DNA from: Cristatella mucedo
Lineage: Eukaryota > Bryozoa > Phylactolaemata > Cristatellidae
Reading direction: 5' to 3'
Length of the DNA stretch: 64,000 nucleotides
NCBI GenBank assembly: GCA_009760855.2
Contig: WPIO01000027.1
Coordinates: 4,690,501-4,754,500, forward strand
How positions within the stretch are numbered: the first letter of the stretch is position 1; every line of letters starts with the position of its first letter. This document shows, one piece after another, positions 8,148 to 19,600 of the stretch. Under the pieces are notes generated by a model. It was not told the origin of the DNA, ran no database searches, and saw only the letters and a list, made by a program, of their open reading frames with translations. A program made the position numbers and the translations under genes.

Positions 8148-8783
8148 AAGGGAATAAAATAATCAAGCCGAGACAGAACTAAAGAGCTAGTTAAATTTGG
8201 TACAAGCCGCTGTGGGAGACAGTTTCTAATCTTGGATAGGGATAGGATGTGATGGCTAGCTGTAGAGGCAGTCTTCTGAATGAAGCTTTTGAAATTGAGG
8301 CTGCTGTCGAACACGACACCTAGATTACGAGCACGTGGTGAAGGTTGCACTATAGCATCACCTATTAGAACAGCAAAGCCTTTAAATCCAACCACACGCT
8401 TAGGGTGTCCTTTGAGCAGCAGTTCGGTTTTATTGTCATTTAATCGCAGGAAGTTTTCCGACATCCAGGATAAAATATCGGCAAGGCAAGCATTCAGTTT
8501 CTCAGTTGCTGCAGCAGATTCCGACGTTTTAATCGACAAATACAACTGAGTATCGTCAGCATAGAAGTGATATCCTATTCCATGGGCATTAATCACTTTT
8601 TCCCAGAGGTTGTGTATAAATGGCGAACGGCAAGGGACCGAGTACAGACCCTTGAGGGACTTTACAGGTGACCATTCTTATGTCTGAGATCTGACCCCCA
8701 CACGACACTGATTGAACACGATCAGACAAGTATGATTTAAACCACGCCAGTGCTTCGTCTGTCAGACCGATCATTGTTCTCAA
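8099..8783 (-). pseudogene. LINE-B copy 2, reverse transcriptase (one frameshift)
   Basis: The upstream frame (8,589-8,783) gives GLTDEALAWFKSYLSDRVQS and VPQGSVLGPLPFAIYTQPL. The downstream frame (8,099-8,596) gives HGIGYHFYADDTQLYLSI with an intact catalytic YADD, then FLRLNDNKTELLLKGHPKRV, ARNLGVVFDSSLNFKSFI, and SSLVLSRLDYF. The first catalytic aspartate motif of the palm would lie further upstream and is lost to 5' truncation. The frameshift falls at about 8,590, between the VPQG and YADD blocks. The copy could not act alone. Confidence 0.85.
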
Positions 8784-8784
8784 A

Positions 8785-9101
8785 TGGGAAGCATAGCAGA
8801 GTCAGGAGAGCAGTTGAGGTAGAGAGTAGCATAGAAGAAGCAGCTCAGGACTGCTGAAAAAGATGTGCCATAGTCGGCAGTAGGAGAGTAGATGTCGTTG
8901 CGTTAGAATTGTGGAAGCGAGTTTACAGTCAAGGACCTGCAGAGCTACAGCTTCTGTCGCCAATTGTCTTTAAGCGGAGGAATGGGACAGCTAATTTATT
9001 GTCCACACAGGACCTGAGAGCGAGAACAGGCTGAAACTGATGCAGCAGTTCAGCTAGGTACGAAGAAGCCAAGCCGTGGCAGGCCTTGTGGGTCAGTGTA
9101 A
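8785..9101 (-). mobile_element. LINE-B copy 3, internal C-terminal fragment
   Basis: On the plus strand it begins gggaagcatagcagagtcag, repeating 7,673-7,700 of copy 2, and follows it colinearly to the block encoding LTHKACHGLASSYLAELLHQ and LRLKTIGDRSCSSAGP. It lacks both the 3' end and everything upstream of the C-terminal region. It stops at about 9,101, where a small LINE-A 3' untranslated piece begins. Confidence 0.75.
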
Positions 9102-9139
9102 TGCATGTGGGTGCTGACACTCTGCATGCTGCCACTAAC
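9102..9139 (+). mobile_element. LINE-A 3' UTR sliver at the edge of the satellite
   Basis: The segment tgctgacactctgcatgctg plus ccactaacc matches 10,402-10,431 of the LINE-A copy inside the satellite, with one difference. Satellite sequence begins immediately after it. Confidence 0.65.
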
Positions 9140-9760
9140 CTGTCAGCTCGTATAAGCTTGCAGTAGCTCGCAGCAGAGCCCTGAAACTAGCTTAAGGCGT
9201 ATTGCAACTCATTTTCTCAACTCGCATCAGTTCGCGGTAGATCTAAGACTATCGAGACATATCAAGTCAGCTCGTCGGAGCTTGCCAGAGCTCGCAGTAG
9301 AATGCTCACACTTGCTTGAGGCCTATAGCAACTGACTGTCTCAACTCGCATCAGTTGGCAGCAAATTTCGAAGCGTTGGGACAACTTGATTGAGCACATC
9401 AGAGCTTGCCGTAGCTCTCAGCAAAAAGGTAATACCTGCTTTAGGCCAATCGTAACTAATCATCTTAACTCGCATCACTTCGCAGCTGATCACGATACAT
9501 CAAGACAACTTGTCGTAGCTCGTCGATGCGTGACGTAGCTCGCAGCAGAGAGCTGCAATTCGCTTGGGGCCTATCGCAACTGACTCCCTCAACTCGCATC
9601 AGTTAGCTGCAGATCTGGATACACCAAGGCAATTCGTGGCAGCTCGTAGAAGCTTGCTGTAGCTCGCAGCAGAGAGCTGTAACTTGATTGAGGCCTCTCA
9701 CAACCCATTATCTCAACTAGCATCCGTTCGCGGAAGATCTCGGTATATCGAGACACCTCA
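9140..9760 (+). repeat. 124-bp satellite, subfamily A, plus orientation (first part)
   Basis: About five tandem monomers start here. Landmarks of subfamily A are gaggcctatcgcaactgatt, tctcaactcgcatcagttcg, gacaacttgtggcagctcg and tagctcgcagcagagtgctg, which return every 124 bp. Monomers differ from one another at many positions, so this is a diverged edge of the array. It is the left boundary of the satellite and lies next to LINE fragments. Confidence 0.9.
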
Positions 9761-10612
9761 CATCTAGGTGTCATTTTCCAAAGCGACTTCTCGTTAGACG
9801 ACCATATCAAAACCACAGACAAATCCGCATATTTTCAGCTTCATAACATTGCTAAAATTCAGGCTTGTTTAGATAAAGATACCACATCTAAGTTGGACCA
9901 TGCATTCCTGACATCCCATCTCGACTTCTGCAACTCAATGTTTACTGGCCTACCAGAACGTGCGATCAGGCGATTGCAGCTGGTGCAAAACTCGGCAGCT
10001 AGACTTGTCTGCCGTGAGCGTCGCAGTTGCCACATTACTCCACTTCTCGCCGACCTGCACTGGCTACCAGTCAAGCAAAAGATTGACTTCAAGGTTTTGT
10101 CGCTCACTTTTAGGTCCCTTCATTCTATGGCTCAAGCCTATCGGTCAGATATACTACCCCACCAGGCAGAGCATCGTACCACCGGCTTTTCGGAATTCAA
10201 CCGTCTAGAAATACCTCGTACAAACCTTAAATCATTTGGAGAACGTGCATTTAGTTCATATGCTCCCAAAGCCCGGAACTCCCTCCCGACCTGCTTCAGA
10301 ACATCCCCTAACCCGACCACATTTAAAAGGAACCTAAAAACACACCTATTTAGGACAGCATTTAGTGGGTCCTTGTGCTTCGTCCTTGAGGTGCTTATGC
10401 ATGCTGACACTGTGCATGCTGCCACTAACCACATTTGCATGCTGACGCTGTGCATGTCACCCCTAACCATGTTATTCATTTCGCTTGTTTTGCGAGCAAG
10501 ATTTTACTTACCATTCAATTGCATTTCACTTTACAGCAAATGTTAAGCGCCTAGTGAGAGATTGAGTTCTCTGAGGGGGCTTTATCAAGTGAATTATTAC
10601 TATAATTATTAT
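9761..10612 (+). mobile_element. LINE-A copy inserted in the satellite
   Basis: A 5'-truncated LINE-A copy carrying only the last third of ORF2, a short 3' untranslated region and an (ATT)n-type tail. The 3' region contains aagcgcctagtgagagattg and ends gaattattactataattatt. Satellite sequence on the left stops at gagacacctca and resumes on the right at agtcagctcc. These two ends join almost perfectly within the monomer, so the element entered a monomer with little or no target-site duplication or loss. Confidence 0.85.
9764..10546 (+). pseudogene. LINE-A ORF2 C-terminal part, open frame without N-terminus
   Basis: The frame is open from the truncation point (LGVIFQSDFSLDDHI) through about 260 codons to a TAA. 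It contains TSHLDFCNSMFTGLPERAIR, LQLVQNSAARLVCRER, ITPLLADLHWLPVKQKIDFK, SMAQAYRSDILPHQAEHRTT and APKARNSLPT. It is the region C-terminal to the reverse transcriptase catalytic core. No YADD is present, so it has no enzymatic capacity. The absence of frameshifts suggests this copy is younger than those in the left 9 kb, consistent with insertion after the satellite had formed. Confidence 0.85.
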
Positions 10613-13600
10613 TAAGTCAGCTCCATAGAGCTTGCCCTGACTCGCAGCGGAGCGCTGCGAATTTTTTAGGGCCTTACGCAACTGATCAACTAAAGTGGCA
10701 TCACTTCACGGCAGATCTAAGACTATCAAGACACATCGAGTCTGCTCGTTGGAGCTTGCTGAAGCTCGCAGCAGAATGCTCACACTTGCTTGAGGCCTAT
10801 CGCAACTGAGTGTCTTAACTCGCATCAGCTCGCAACACATTTCGTACCGTCGAGACAACTTGATTGAGCTCCTCAGAGCTTGCCGTAGCTATGAGCACAA
10901 AGGGAATACCTGCTTGAGGCCTATCGTAACTAATCATCTTAACTCGCATCACTTCGCAGCTGATCACGATACATCAAGACAACTTGTGGTAGCTCGTCGA
11001 AGCGTGACGTAGCTCACGGCAGAGAGCTGCAATTCGCTTGAGGCGTATCGCAACTGACGATCTCACTTCGCATCAGTTAGCTGCAGATCTGCATACGCAA
11101 GACGATTTGTGGCAGCTCGTTGAAGCTTGCTGTAGCTCGCAGCGGAGCGCTGCAACTTGCTTGGGGCCTCTCGAAACTCATTATCTCTACTCGCATCCGT
11201 TCGCAGAAGATCTCGGAATATCGAGACAAAACGAGTCACGTCATTGGAGCTTGCCCTAGCTTGCAACAGAGCACTGCAACTTGCTTGAGGCCAATCGCAT
11301 CTAATTCTTTCAACATCCATAGGTTCGCAGCACATGTCTAAATATCGAGACCTATCGACTCAGCTCACCAGAGCGCTCCGTGGCTCCCAACAGAGTGGTG
11401 AGACTCGCTTAAGGGCAATCGCAACTAATTATCTCAACTCCCACCAGTTTGCGGTAGATCTCGGTACACCAAGACAACTTGTGGCTGCTCGTGGACGCTT
11501 GCCGTAGCTCGCAGAGAGAAATGCAACTTGCTTGAGGCCTATCGAATCTAATAATCTCAACTCGCATCAGTTTGCGGCTGATCTCGGAATATCGAGACCC
11601 CTCGAGTAAGCTAGTCAGAGCGTGCCGTAGCTCGCAGCAGAGTGCTGACATTCGCTTTATGACTATCGCAACTGATTGTCTCAACTCGCATCAGTTCGCT
11701 GCATATTTTAAAACGAAAAGACAACTTGATTGACTTCGTTAGAGCTTGCCGTATCTCGCAACAAAAAGCTAATATTTGCTTGATGCCGATCGCAACTGAT
11801 TATTTTAACTAGCATTACTTCGCAGCTGATCACGATACATCAAGACAACTTGTCATTGCTCGTCGACGCGTGACGTAGCTCTCCGGAGAGATCAGCAATT
11901 TACTTGACCGTCATCGTAACTCACTATCTCAACTCGCATAGGTTCGCAGCGGATGTCGGGATATCGAGATACCTCGAATCAGCTTGTCAGAGCTTGCCAC
12001 AGATCGCAGCAAAGTGCTGAAAATCGCTTGACGCCTGTATCAACTGATTATCTCAACTTGTATTACTTCGCAGCTGATATCGGTACAACAAGACAACTTG
12101 TGCAGCTCATCGACGCTTGACGTAGCTTGCCACAGGGTGCTAAAACTTGCTTGAGGCCTATCGCAACTGATGATTTAAACTCGTATCACTTCGCTGCTGA
12201 TCGCGACACATCAAGACTACTCGTGGAAGCTCGTCGACGAGTGACGTAGCACGCAGCAGTGTGCTGCAACTTGCTTGAGGCTCATCGCAACCAACTATCT
12301 CAACTCGCAAACACTCGCACCGAATGTCGGAACATCGAGACACCACGAGTCAGTTCACCAGAGCTTGCCGTTGCTCGCAGCAGCTTTCTGACACTCGCTT
12401 GTGGCCTATCGCAACCGATAATCTCAACTTAATTCAGTTCGCAGCAGATGTCGGTATTTCGAGATAATTTGTGGCTGCTCGTCGAAGCTTACTGTAGTTC
12501 GCAGCAGATTGCTGCTACTTTTTTAAGGTGTATCGCAACTAATTATCTCAGCTCGCATATTTTCGCTGTAGATCAAGGACTATCGAGACACCTTGAGTCT
12601 GCTCGTCAGAGTTTGCTGTAGCTCGCAACAGAGCACTAACACTTGCTTGAGGCCTAACGTAACTGGTTATCTCAACTCGCATTACTTTGCAGATGCTCTC
12701 GGTACATCGAGACAATTTGTGGCAGCTCGTGGACGCTAGCCATGGCTCAAAGCAGATCACTACAACTTGCACGAGGCCAATCGCATCGGATAATCTCAAC
12801 TCGCATCAGTTCGCTGCAGATCTCGCAATATCGCGACACCTCAAGTCAGCTCGTAGGAGCTTGCCCTATCTCGGAGTAGAGCGCTGCAACTTGTTTAAGG
12901 GCTTTCGCAACTGCTTATTCTTACTCACATCAATTCGCGGCAGATCTAATGCTATCGAGACACATCAAGTCAGCTCGTCGGAGCTTCCCGGAGCTCGCAG
13001 CAGAATGCTCACACTTGCTTGAGGCCCATCGCAACTGATTGTCTCAACTCGCATCAGTTTGCAGCACATTTCGAAACGTGGAGACAACTTGATTGAGCAC
13101 GTCAGAGCTTGCCGTAGCTCTCAGCAAAAAGGTAATACCTGCTTGAGGCCTATCGTAACTAATTATCTAAACTCGCATCACTTCGCAGCTGATCACGATA
13201 CATCAAGACAACATGTGGTAGCTCGTCGACGCATGACGTAGTTCACAGCAGAAAGCTGCAATTTGCTCGAGGCCTATCGCAACTGACTATCACAACTCAC
13301 ATCAGTTAGCTGCAGATCTGGATACACCAAGACAATTCGTGGCAGCTCGTTGGAGCTTGCTGTAGCTCGCAGCAGAGCGCTGCTACTAGCTTGAGGCCTC
13401 TCGCAGCTCTTTATCTGAACTCGCATCCGTTCGAAAAAAAGATCTCAGAATATCGAGACACCTCATGTCAGCTCGTCGGAGCTTGCCCTAGCTTGCAACA
13501 GAGCTCTGCAACTTGCTTGAGGCCAATTGTATCTGATAACCTCAACATCCATAAGTTCGCAGCAGATGCCTAAATATCAAGATCCCTCGAGTCAGCTCAC

Positions 13601-16600
13601 CAGAGCGCTCATTGGCCCCCAGCAGTGTGGTGAGACTCTCTTAAGGGCTATCGTAACAAATTATCTCACCTTGCATCAGTTTGCGGCAGATCCCGGTACA
13701 TCAAGACAACTTGTGGCAGCTTGTGGAAGCTTGCCGTAGCTCACTGCAGAGCACAGCAACTTGCTTGAGGCCTATCGAATCTGATTATCTCAACTCGCAT
13801 CAGTTTGCGGCTGATCTCGGAATATCGTAACCCGTCAAAACAGCTCGTCAGAACTTGCCGTAGCTCGTAGCAGAGTGCTGACACTCGCTTGGTGGCAATC
13901 GCAACTGATGGTGTCAACTCGCATCAGTTTGCCGAACATTTTAAAACGTGAAGACAACTTGATTGACTTCGTAAGAGCTTGCCGTAGCTAGCAGCGAAAA
14001 GCTAATACTTGCTTGATGCCGATCGCAACTGATTATCTTAACTCGCATCACTTCGCAGCTGATCACGATACATCAAGACAACTTGGCGTAGCTCGTCGAC
14101 ACGTGACGTAGCTCGCCGCAGAGCGCTGTAACTTACTTGAGGCCTCTCGCAACTCATTATCTCAACTCGCATCCATTCGCGGGATATCTCAGAATATCGA
14201 GACACCTCGAATCAGCTCGTCGGAGCTTGCCCTAACTCGCCTCAGAGCGCTGCAACTTGTTTGACGCCTTTCGCAAGCAACTGATTATATCAAGTGGCAT
14301 CAGTTCGCGGCAGATCTCAGACTGTCAAGACACATCGAGTCTGCCCGTCGAAGATTGCCGAAGCTCGCAGCAGAATGCTCACACTGGCTTGAGGCCTATC
14401 GCAACTGATTGTCTCAACTCGCATCAGTTCGCCGCACATTTCAAAACGTCGGGACAACTTCATTGACATCGTTAGAGCTGGCCGTAGCTAGAAGCAAAAA
14501 CCTAATACTTGCTTGATGCCGACCGCAACTGGATATCTCAACTCACATTACTTTGCAGCTGATCTCGGTACAACAAGACAACCTGTAACGGTTCGTCGAA
14601 GCGTGACTTAGCTCAGCAGACAGAGCAGCTATTTGCTTGAGGCCCATCGTAACGTACTATCTCAACTCGCATAAGTTCGCAGCGGATGTCGGGATATCGA
14701 GACACCTCGAGCCACCTTGTCAGAGCTTGCTGCAGATTGCAGCAGAGTGCTGCAAATCGCTTGACGCCTATAGCAACTGATTATCGCAACCCACATTACT
14801 TCGCAGCTGATCTCGGTAAAACAAGACGACTTGTGGCAGCTCATCGACGGTTGACGTAGCTCGCCGCAGGCGCTAAAATTTGCTTGAGGCCTATCGCAAC
14901 TGATTATCTCAACTCGCATCACTTCGCAGCTTATCACGACACATCAAGACTACTTGTGGAAGCTCGCCGACGCGTGACGCAGCTCGCAGCATAGTGCTGC
15001 AATTTGCTTGAGAGTCATCGCAACCTACTATCTCAACTCGCAAACACTCGCACCGAATGTCGGGACATCGAGATACCACGAGTCAGCTCATCAGAGCTTG
15101 CCGTAGCTCGCAGCGGATTTCTGACACTCGCTTGTGGTCTATCGCAACCGATAATCTTAACTGAATTCAGTTCTCAGCAGATGTCAGTACATCTAGATAA
15201 TTTGTGGCCGCTCGTCAAAGCTTACTGTAGTTCGCAGCAGATCGCTGCCACTTTGTTGAGGTGTATCGCAACTAATTATCTCAGCTCGCATATTTTCGTG
15301 GCAGATCTAGGACTATCGAGACACCTTGACTCTGCTCGTCAGAGTTTGCCGTAGCTCACAAAAGAGCACTAACACTTGCTTGAGGCCTAACGTAACTGGT
15401 TATCTCAACTCGTATTACATTGCAGATGATCTCGGTACATCGAGACAACTTGTGGCAGCACGTGGATGGTAGCCATGGCTCGCAGCCGATCACTACAACT
15501 TGTACGAGGCCGATCGCATCGGACAATCTACACTCGCATCATTTCGCGGCAGATCTCGTAATATCACAACACCTGAAGTCAGCTCGTCGGAGCTTGCCCT
15601 AACCCGCAGTAGAGCGATGCAACTTGTTTGAGGCCATTCGTCAGTACTTATATTAACTCACATCAGTACGCGGCAGATCTAAGACTATTGACACACATCG
15701 AGTCAGGTCGTCGGAGCTTTTTGGAGCTTGCAGCAGAATGCTCACACTTGCTTGAGGCCTATCGCAACTGATTGTCTCAACTCGCATCAGTTCGCAGCAC
15801 ATTTCGAAACGTGGAGACAACTTGATTGAGCACGTCAGAGCTTGCCATAGCTCTCAGTAAAAAGGTAGTACCTGCTTTGTGCCTATCGTAACTGATTATC
15901 TAAACTCGCATCACTTCGCAGCCACTGACGGTACATCTAGACAACTTGGCGTGGCTCGTCGACACGTGACGTAGCTTGCAGCAGAGAGCTGCGATTAATT
16001 GAGGCCTATCGCAACTGACAATCTCAACTCGCATCAGTTAGCTGCAGATCCTGATACACAGAGACAATTCGTGGCAGCTCGTTGAAGCTTGCTTGAGCTC
16101 GGTGCAGAGCGCTGCAACTTGCTTAAGGCCTCTCGCCGCTCATTATCTCAACTCGCATCCGTTCGCAGAAGATCTCAGAATATCGAGACACATTAATTTA
16201 CCTCGTCGGAGCTTGCCCTAACTCCCAGCAGAGAGCTGCAACTTGTTTGAGGCCTTTCGCAACTGATTATGTCAAGAAGCATCCGTTCGCGGCAGATCTA
16301 AGACTGTCAAGACACATCAAGTCTGCTCGCCGGAGCTCGCAGCAGAATGCTAACACTTGCTTGAGGCCCATGGCAACTGATTGTCTAAACTCATACCAGT
16401 ACGCAGCAAATTTCGAAACGTCAAGAAAACTTGATTGAGCTCGTCAGAGCTTGCCGTAGCTATCAGCAAAAAGTACGTATTATCTTGAGGCAACTGGCTT
16501 GGGGCATCTGGATACACCAAGACGATTCGAGGCAGCTCGTTGAAGCGTGCTGTAGCTCCAAGCAGAGCACTGACACTTTCTTGAGGCCCCTCGAAACTCA

Positions 16601-16615
16601 TTGTCTCAACTCGCA
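10613..16615 (+). repeat. 124-bp satellite, subfamily A, plus orientation (main block)
   Basis: About 48 tandem monomers by length, continuing the block interrupted by LINE-A. A marker monomer with cagcaaaaa next to the hairpin region recurs at about 11,763, 13,127, 14,494 and 15,857. The spacings 11,763 to 14,494 and 13,127 to 15,857 are both about 2,730 bp, which is 22 monomers, so a higher-order repeat exists. A second marker, actcgcaaacactcgcacc, occurs near 12,305 and 15,036. The block ends at about 16,615 within a monomer and passes without inversion into subfamily B. Just before the junction is a short monomer with an internal deletion (16,480-16,510). Confidence 0.9.
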
Positions 16616-19600
16616 AATATCTAGAAACTTTAAATCTGCTCGTCAGGGCGTATGGTAGCTGGCAGCAGAATGCTGCATCTTGCTTTAAGCCATTCGCACT
16701 TGAATAACTCATTTCGCACGACTTCGCAGCCGATCATATAATATCTAGCTACTTCAAATCCGCTCGTGGGAGCTTGCGGTAGCTGGCAGCAGAGTGCTGC
16801 ACCTTGCTCTAAGCAATTCGCACTTAAATAACTTATTTCGCACGAGTTTGCAGCAGATCGCAGAATATCTAGATACATTAAATCCACTCGTCGGGGCGTG
16901 CGGTAGCTGGCAGCAGAATGCTGCACCTTGCTTAAGGCCATTCGCACTTAAATCACTCATTTCCCGAGAGATCGCGGCAGATAGCAGAATATCGAGATAC
17001 TTCAAATCTGCTCGCCAGGGCGCGTGGTAGCTGGTAGAAGAGTGCTGCACCTTGCTTTAGGCCATTCCCACTTGAATAACTCAGTTCGCACGACTTCGCA
17101 GAAGATTGTATAATATCTAGATACTTCAAATCGGCTCGTCGGAGCTTGTGGTAGCTGGCAGCAGAGTGCTGCACCTTGCTCTAAGCAATTCGCACTTGAA
17201 TAACTCATTTAACATGCGTTCCCTGCAGATCGCGGAATATCGAGATACTTTAAATCAGCTCGTCGGGGCTTGCTGTAGCTGGCAGGAGAGTGCTGCACCT
17301 TGCTTTAAGCCATTCGCATTTGAATAACTCATTTCAAGTGAGTTCCCAGCTGATCGCGGAATATCTAGATACTTTAAGTCTGCTCGTCGGGGCGTGCAGT
17401 AGCTGGCAGCAGAATGCTGCACCTTGCTTTGGGCCATTCGCACATAAATAACCCACATCGCACGAGTTAGCAGCAGATCGTGGAATTTCTAGATACTTCA
17501 AATCTGCTTGTGGGAACGTGACGTAGCTGGCAGCAGAGTGCTGCACCTTGCTTTAAGCCATTCGCACTTGAATAACTCATTTCGCACTAGTTAGCTGCAG
17601 ATTGTGGAATATCCAGTTACGTTAAATATGCTCGTCTGAAGTTGCGGTAGCTGGCAGCAGAGTGCTGCACTTTGCATTAAGCCTTCAGCATTTAAAAAAC
17701 TCATTTCGCTGGAGTTCGCAGCAGATCGGAGAATATCTAGATACTTCAAAACTGCTAGTCGGTGCATGCGGTAGCTGGCAACAGAGTGCTGCTCTTTCTT
17801 TAAGCCATTCGCACTTGAATAACTAATCTCGCACGAGTTTGCAGCAGATTACTAGATATATCTAAATACTTCAAATTTGCTCGTCGTGGCGTGCCGCAGC
17901 TGGCATCAGTGTGCTGCACCTTGCTTAAGCCATTCGCACATGAATAACTAATCATGCACGAGTTTGCAGCAGATCGCAGAATATCTAGATACTTCAAATA
18001 TGCTCGTCGGGGCGTTCGCTAGCCAAAAGCAGAGAGCTGCACCTTGCTTCAGGCCATTCGCATATGAATTACTCACTTTGCACGAGTTCGCAGATCGCGG
18101 ATTATCCAGATACATTAAATCTGGGCGTCGGGGCGTGCAGTAGGTGGCAGCAGAGTGCTGGACCTCGCTTTAGGCTGTTCGCACATGAATAACTCATTTC
18201 ACACTCGTTCGCAGCAGAGAGCGGAATTTCTAGAAACTTTAAACCTGCTCGTCAGGGCGTATGGTAGCTGGCAGAAAAATGCTGCATCTTGCTTTAGGCC
18301 ACTCAAACTTGAATAATTCATTTTGCGCGACTTCGCAGCAGATAATTTAATATCTAGATTCTTCAAATCCTCCTTGTCGGAGCTTGCGGTAGCTGGCAGC
18401 AGAGTGCTGCACCTTGCTTTAGGCTGTTCGCACATAAAAAACCCACATCGCATGAGTTCGCAGCAGATCGTGGAATTTCTAGATACTTCAAATCTGCTTG
18501 TGGGAGTGTGCTGTAGCTAGCAGCAGAGCTCTGCACCTTGCTTTAAGCCATTCTCATTTGAATAACTCGTTTCGGACGAGTTTGAACCAGATCGGTGAAT
18601 ATCTAGATTCTTCAAGTCTGCTCGTCGGGGCGTGTGGTAGCACGCTGCAGAGTGCTGCAACTTTCTAAAGGCCATTCGCACATAATTAACTCACTTTGCA
18701 CGAGTTCGCAGCAGATCACGGAATATCTTGATATGTTAAATCAGCTCGTCGGGGCATGCAGTCGCTGGCAGCAGAGTGCTGCACCTTGCTTTAAGCCATT
18801 CGCACTTGAAAAACTAATTTCACACGCGTTCGCTGCAGGTCGTGGAATATGTAGATACGTCAAATCTGCACGACGGTGCGTGCGGTAGCTGGCAGCAGAG
18901 TGCTGCACCTTGCTTTGGGCCATTCGCACTTAAATTACTCATTTCGCACGAGTTCGTGCCAGTTCGCTACATATATCTATATACTTCAAATCTGCTCGTC
19001 GGGGCGTGCGGTAGCTGGCATCCGTGTGCTGCAGCTTCCTTTACGCCATTCGCACTTGAATAACTCATTTCACACGCATTTGCTGCAGATCGCGGAATAT
19101 CTAGATACATTAAATCCACTCGTCGGGGCGTGCTGTAGCTGGCAGCAGAGTGCTGCACCTTGCATTAGGCCATTCGCACATAAATAACTCACATCGCACG
19201 AGTTCGCCGCAGATCGTGGAATTTCTAGATACTTTAAATTTAAATGTGGGAGTGTGTTGTAGCTGGTAGCAGAGTGCTGCACCTTGCTTTAAGCCATTCT
19301 AACTTGAATAACTCATTTCGCAGAAGTTAGCTGCAGATTGCGGAATATCTAGTTACATTAAATATGCTCGTCGGAGGTTTCGGTAGCTTTCAGCAGAGTG
19401 CTGCAACTTGCTTTAAGCCATTCGTATTTGAATAACTCATTTCGGACGAGTTCGCAGCAGATAGCGGAATATATAGATACTTGAAATCTGCTGGGCAGTG
19501 CGTGTGGTAGCAGGCAGCAGAGTGCTGCACCTTGCTTAAGCCATTCGCACTTAAATAACTCATTTCACACGCGTTCACTGCAGATCGCGGAATATCTAGA

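Larger units (their letters stand above)
7523..8784 (-). mobile_element. LINE-B copy 2, 5'-truncated, best-preserved LINE-B
   Basis: A minus-strand copy retaining the reverse transcriptase from just before the VPQG block to the C-terminus, plus a 3' untranslated region. Only two frame breaks separate its three open segments (8,589-8,783; 8,099-8,596; 7,575-8,147), so it appears younger than copy 1. The 5' truncation point at about 8,784 joins directly to LINE-B copy 3, which could reflect a deletion or template switch rather than two independent insertions. Confidence 0.85.

Noticed and set aside
7575-8783. Active LINE-B element
   Set aside because: Two frameshifts, 5' truncation and no endonuclease domain, despite an intact YADD.
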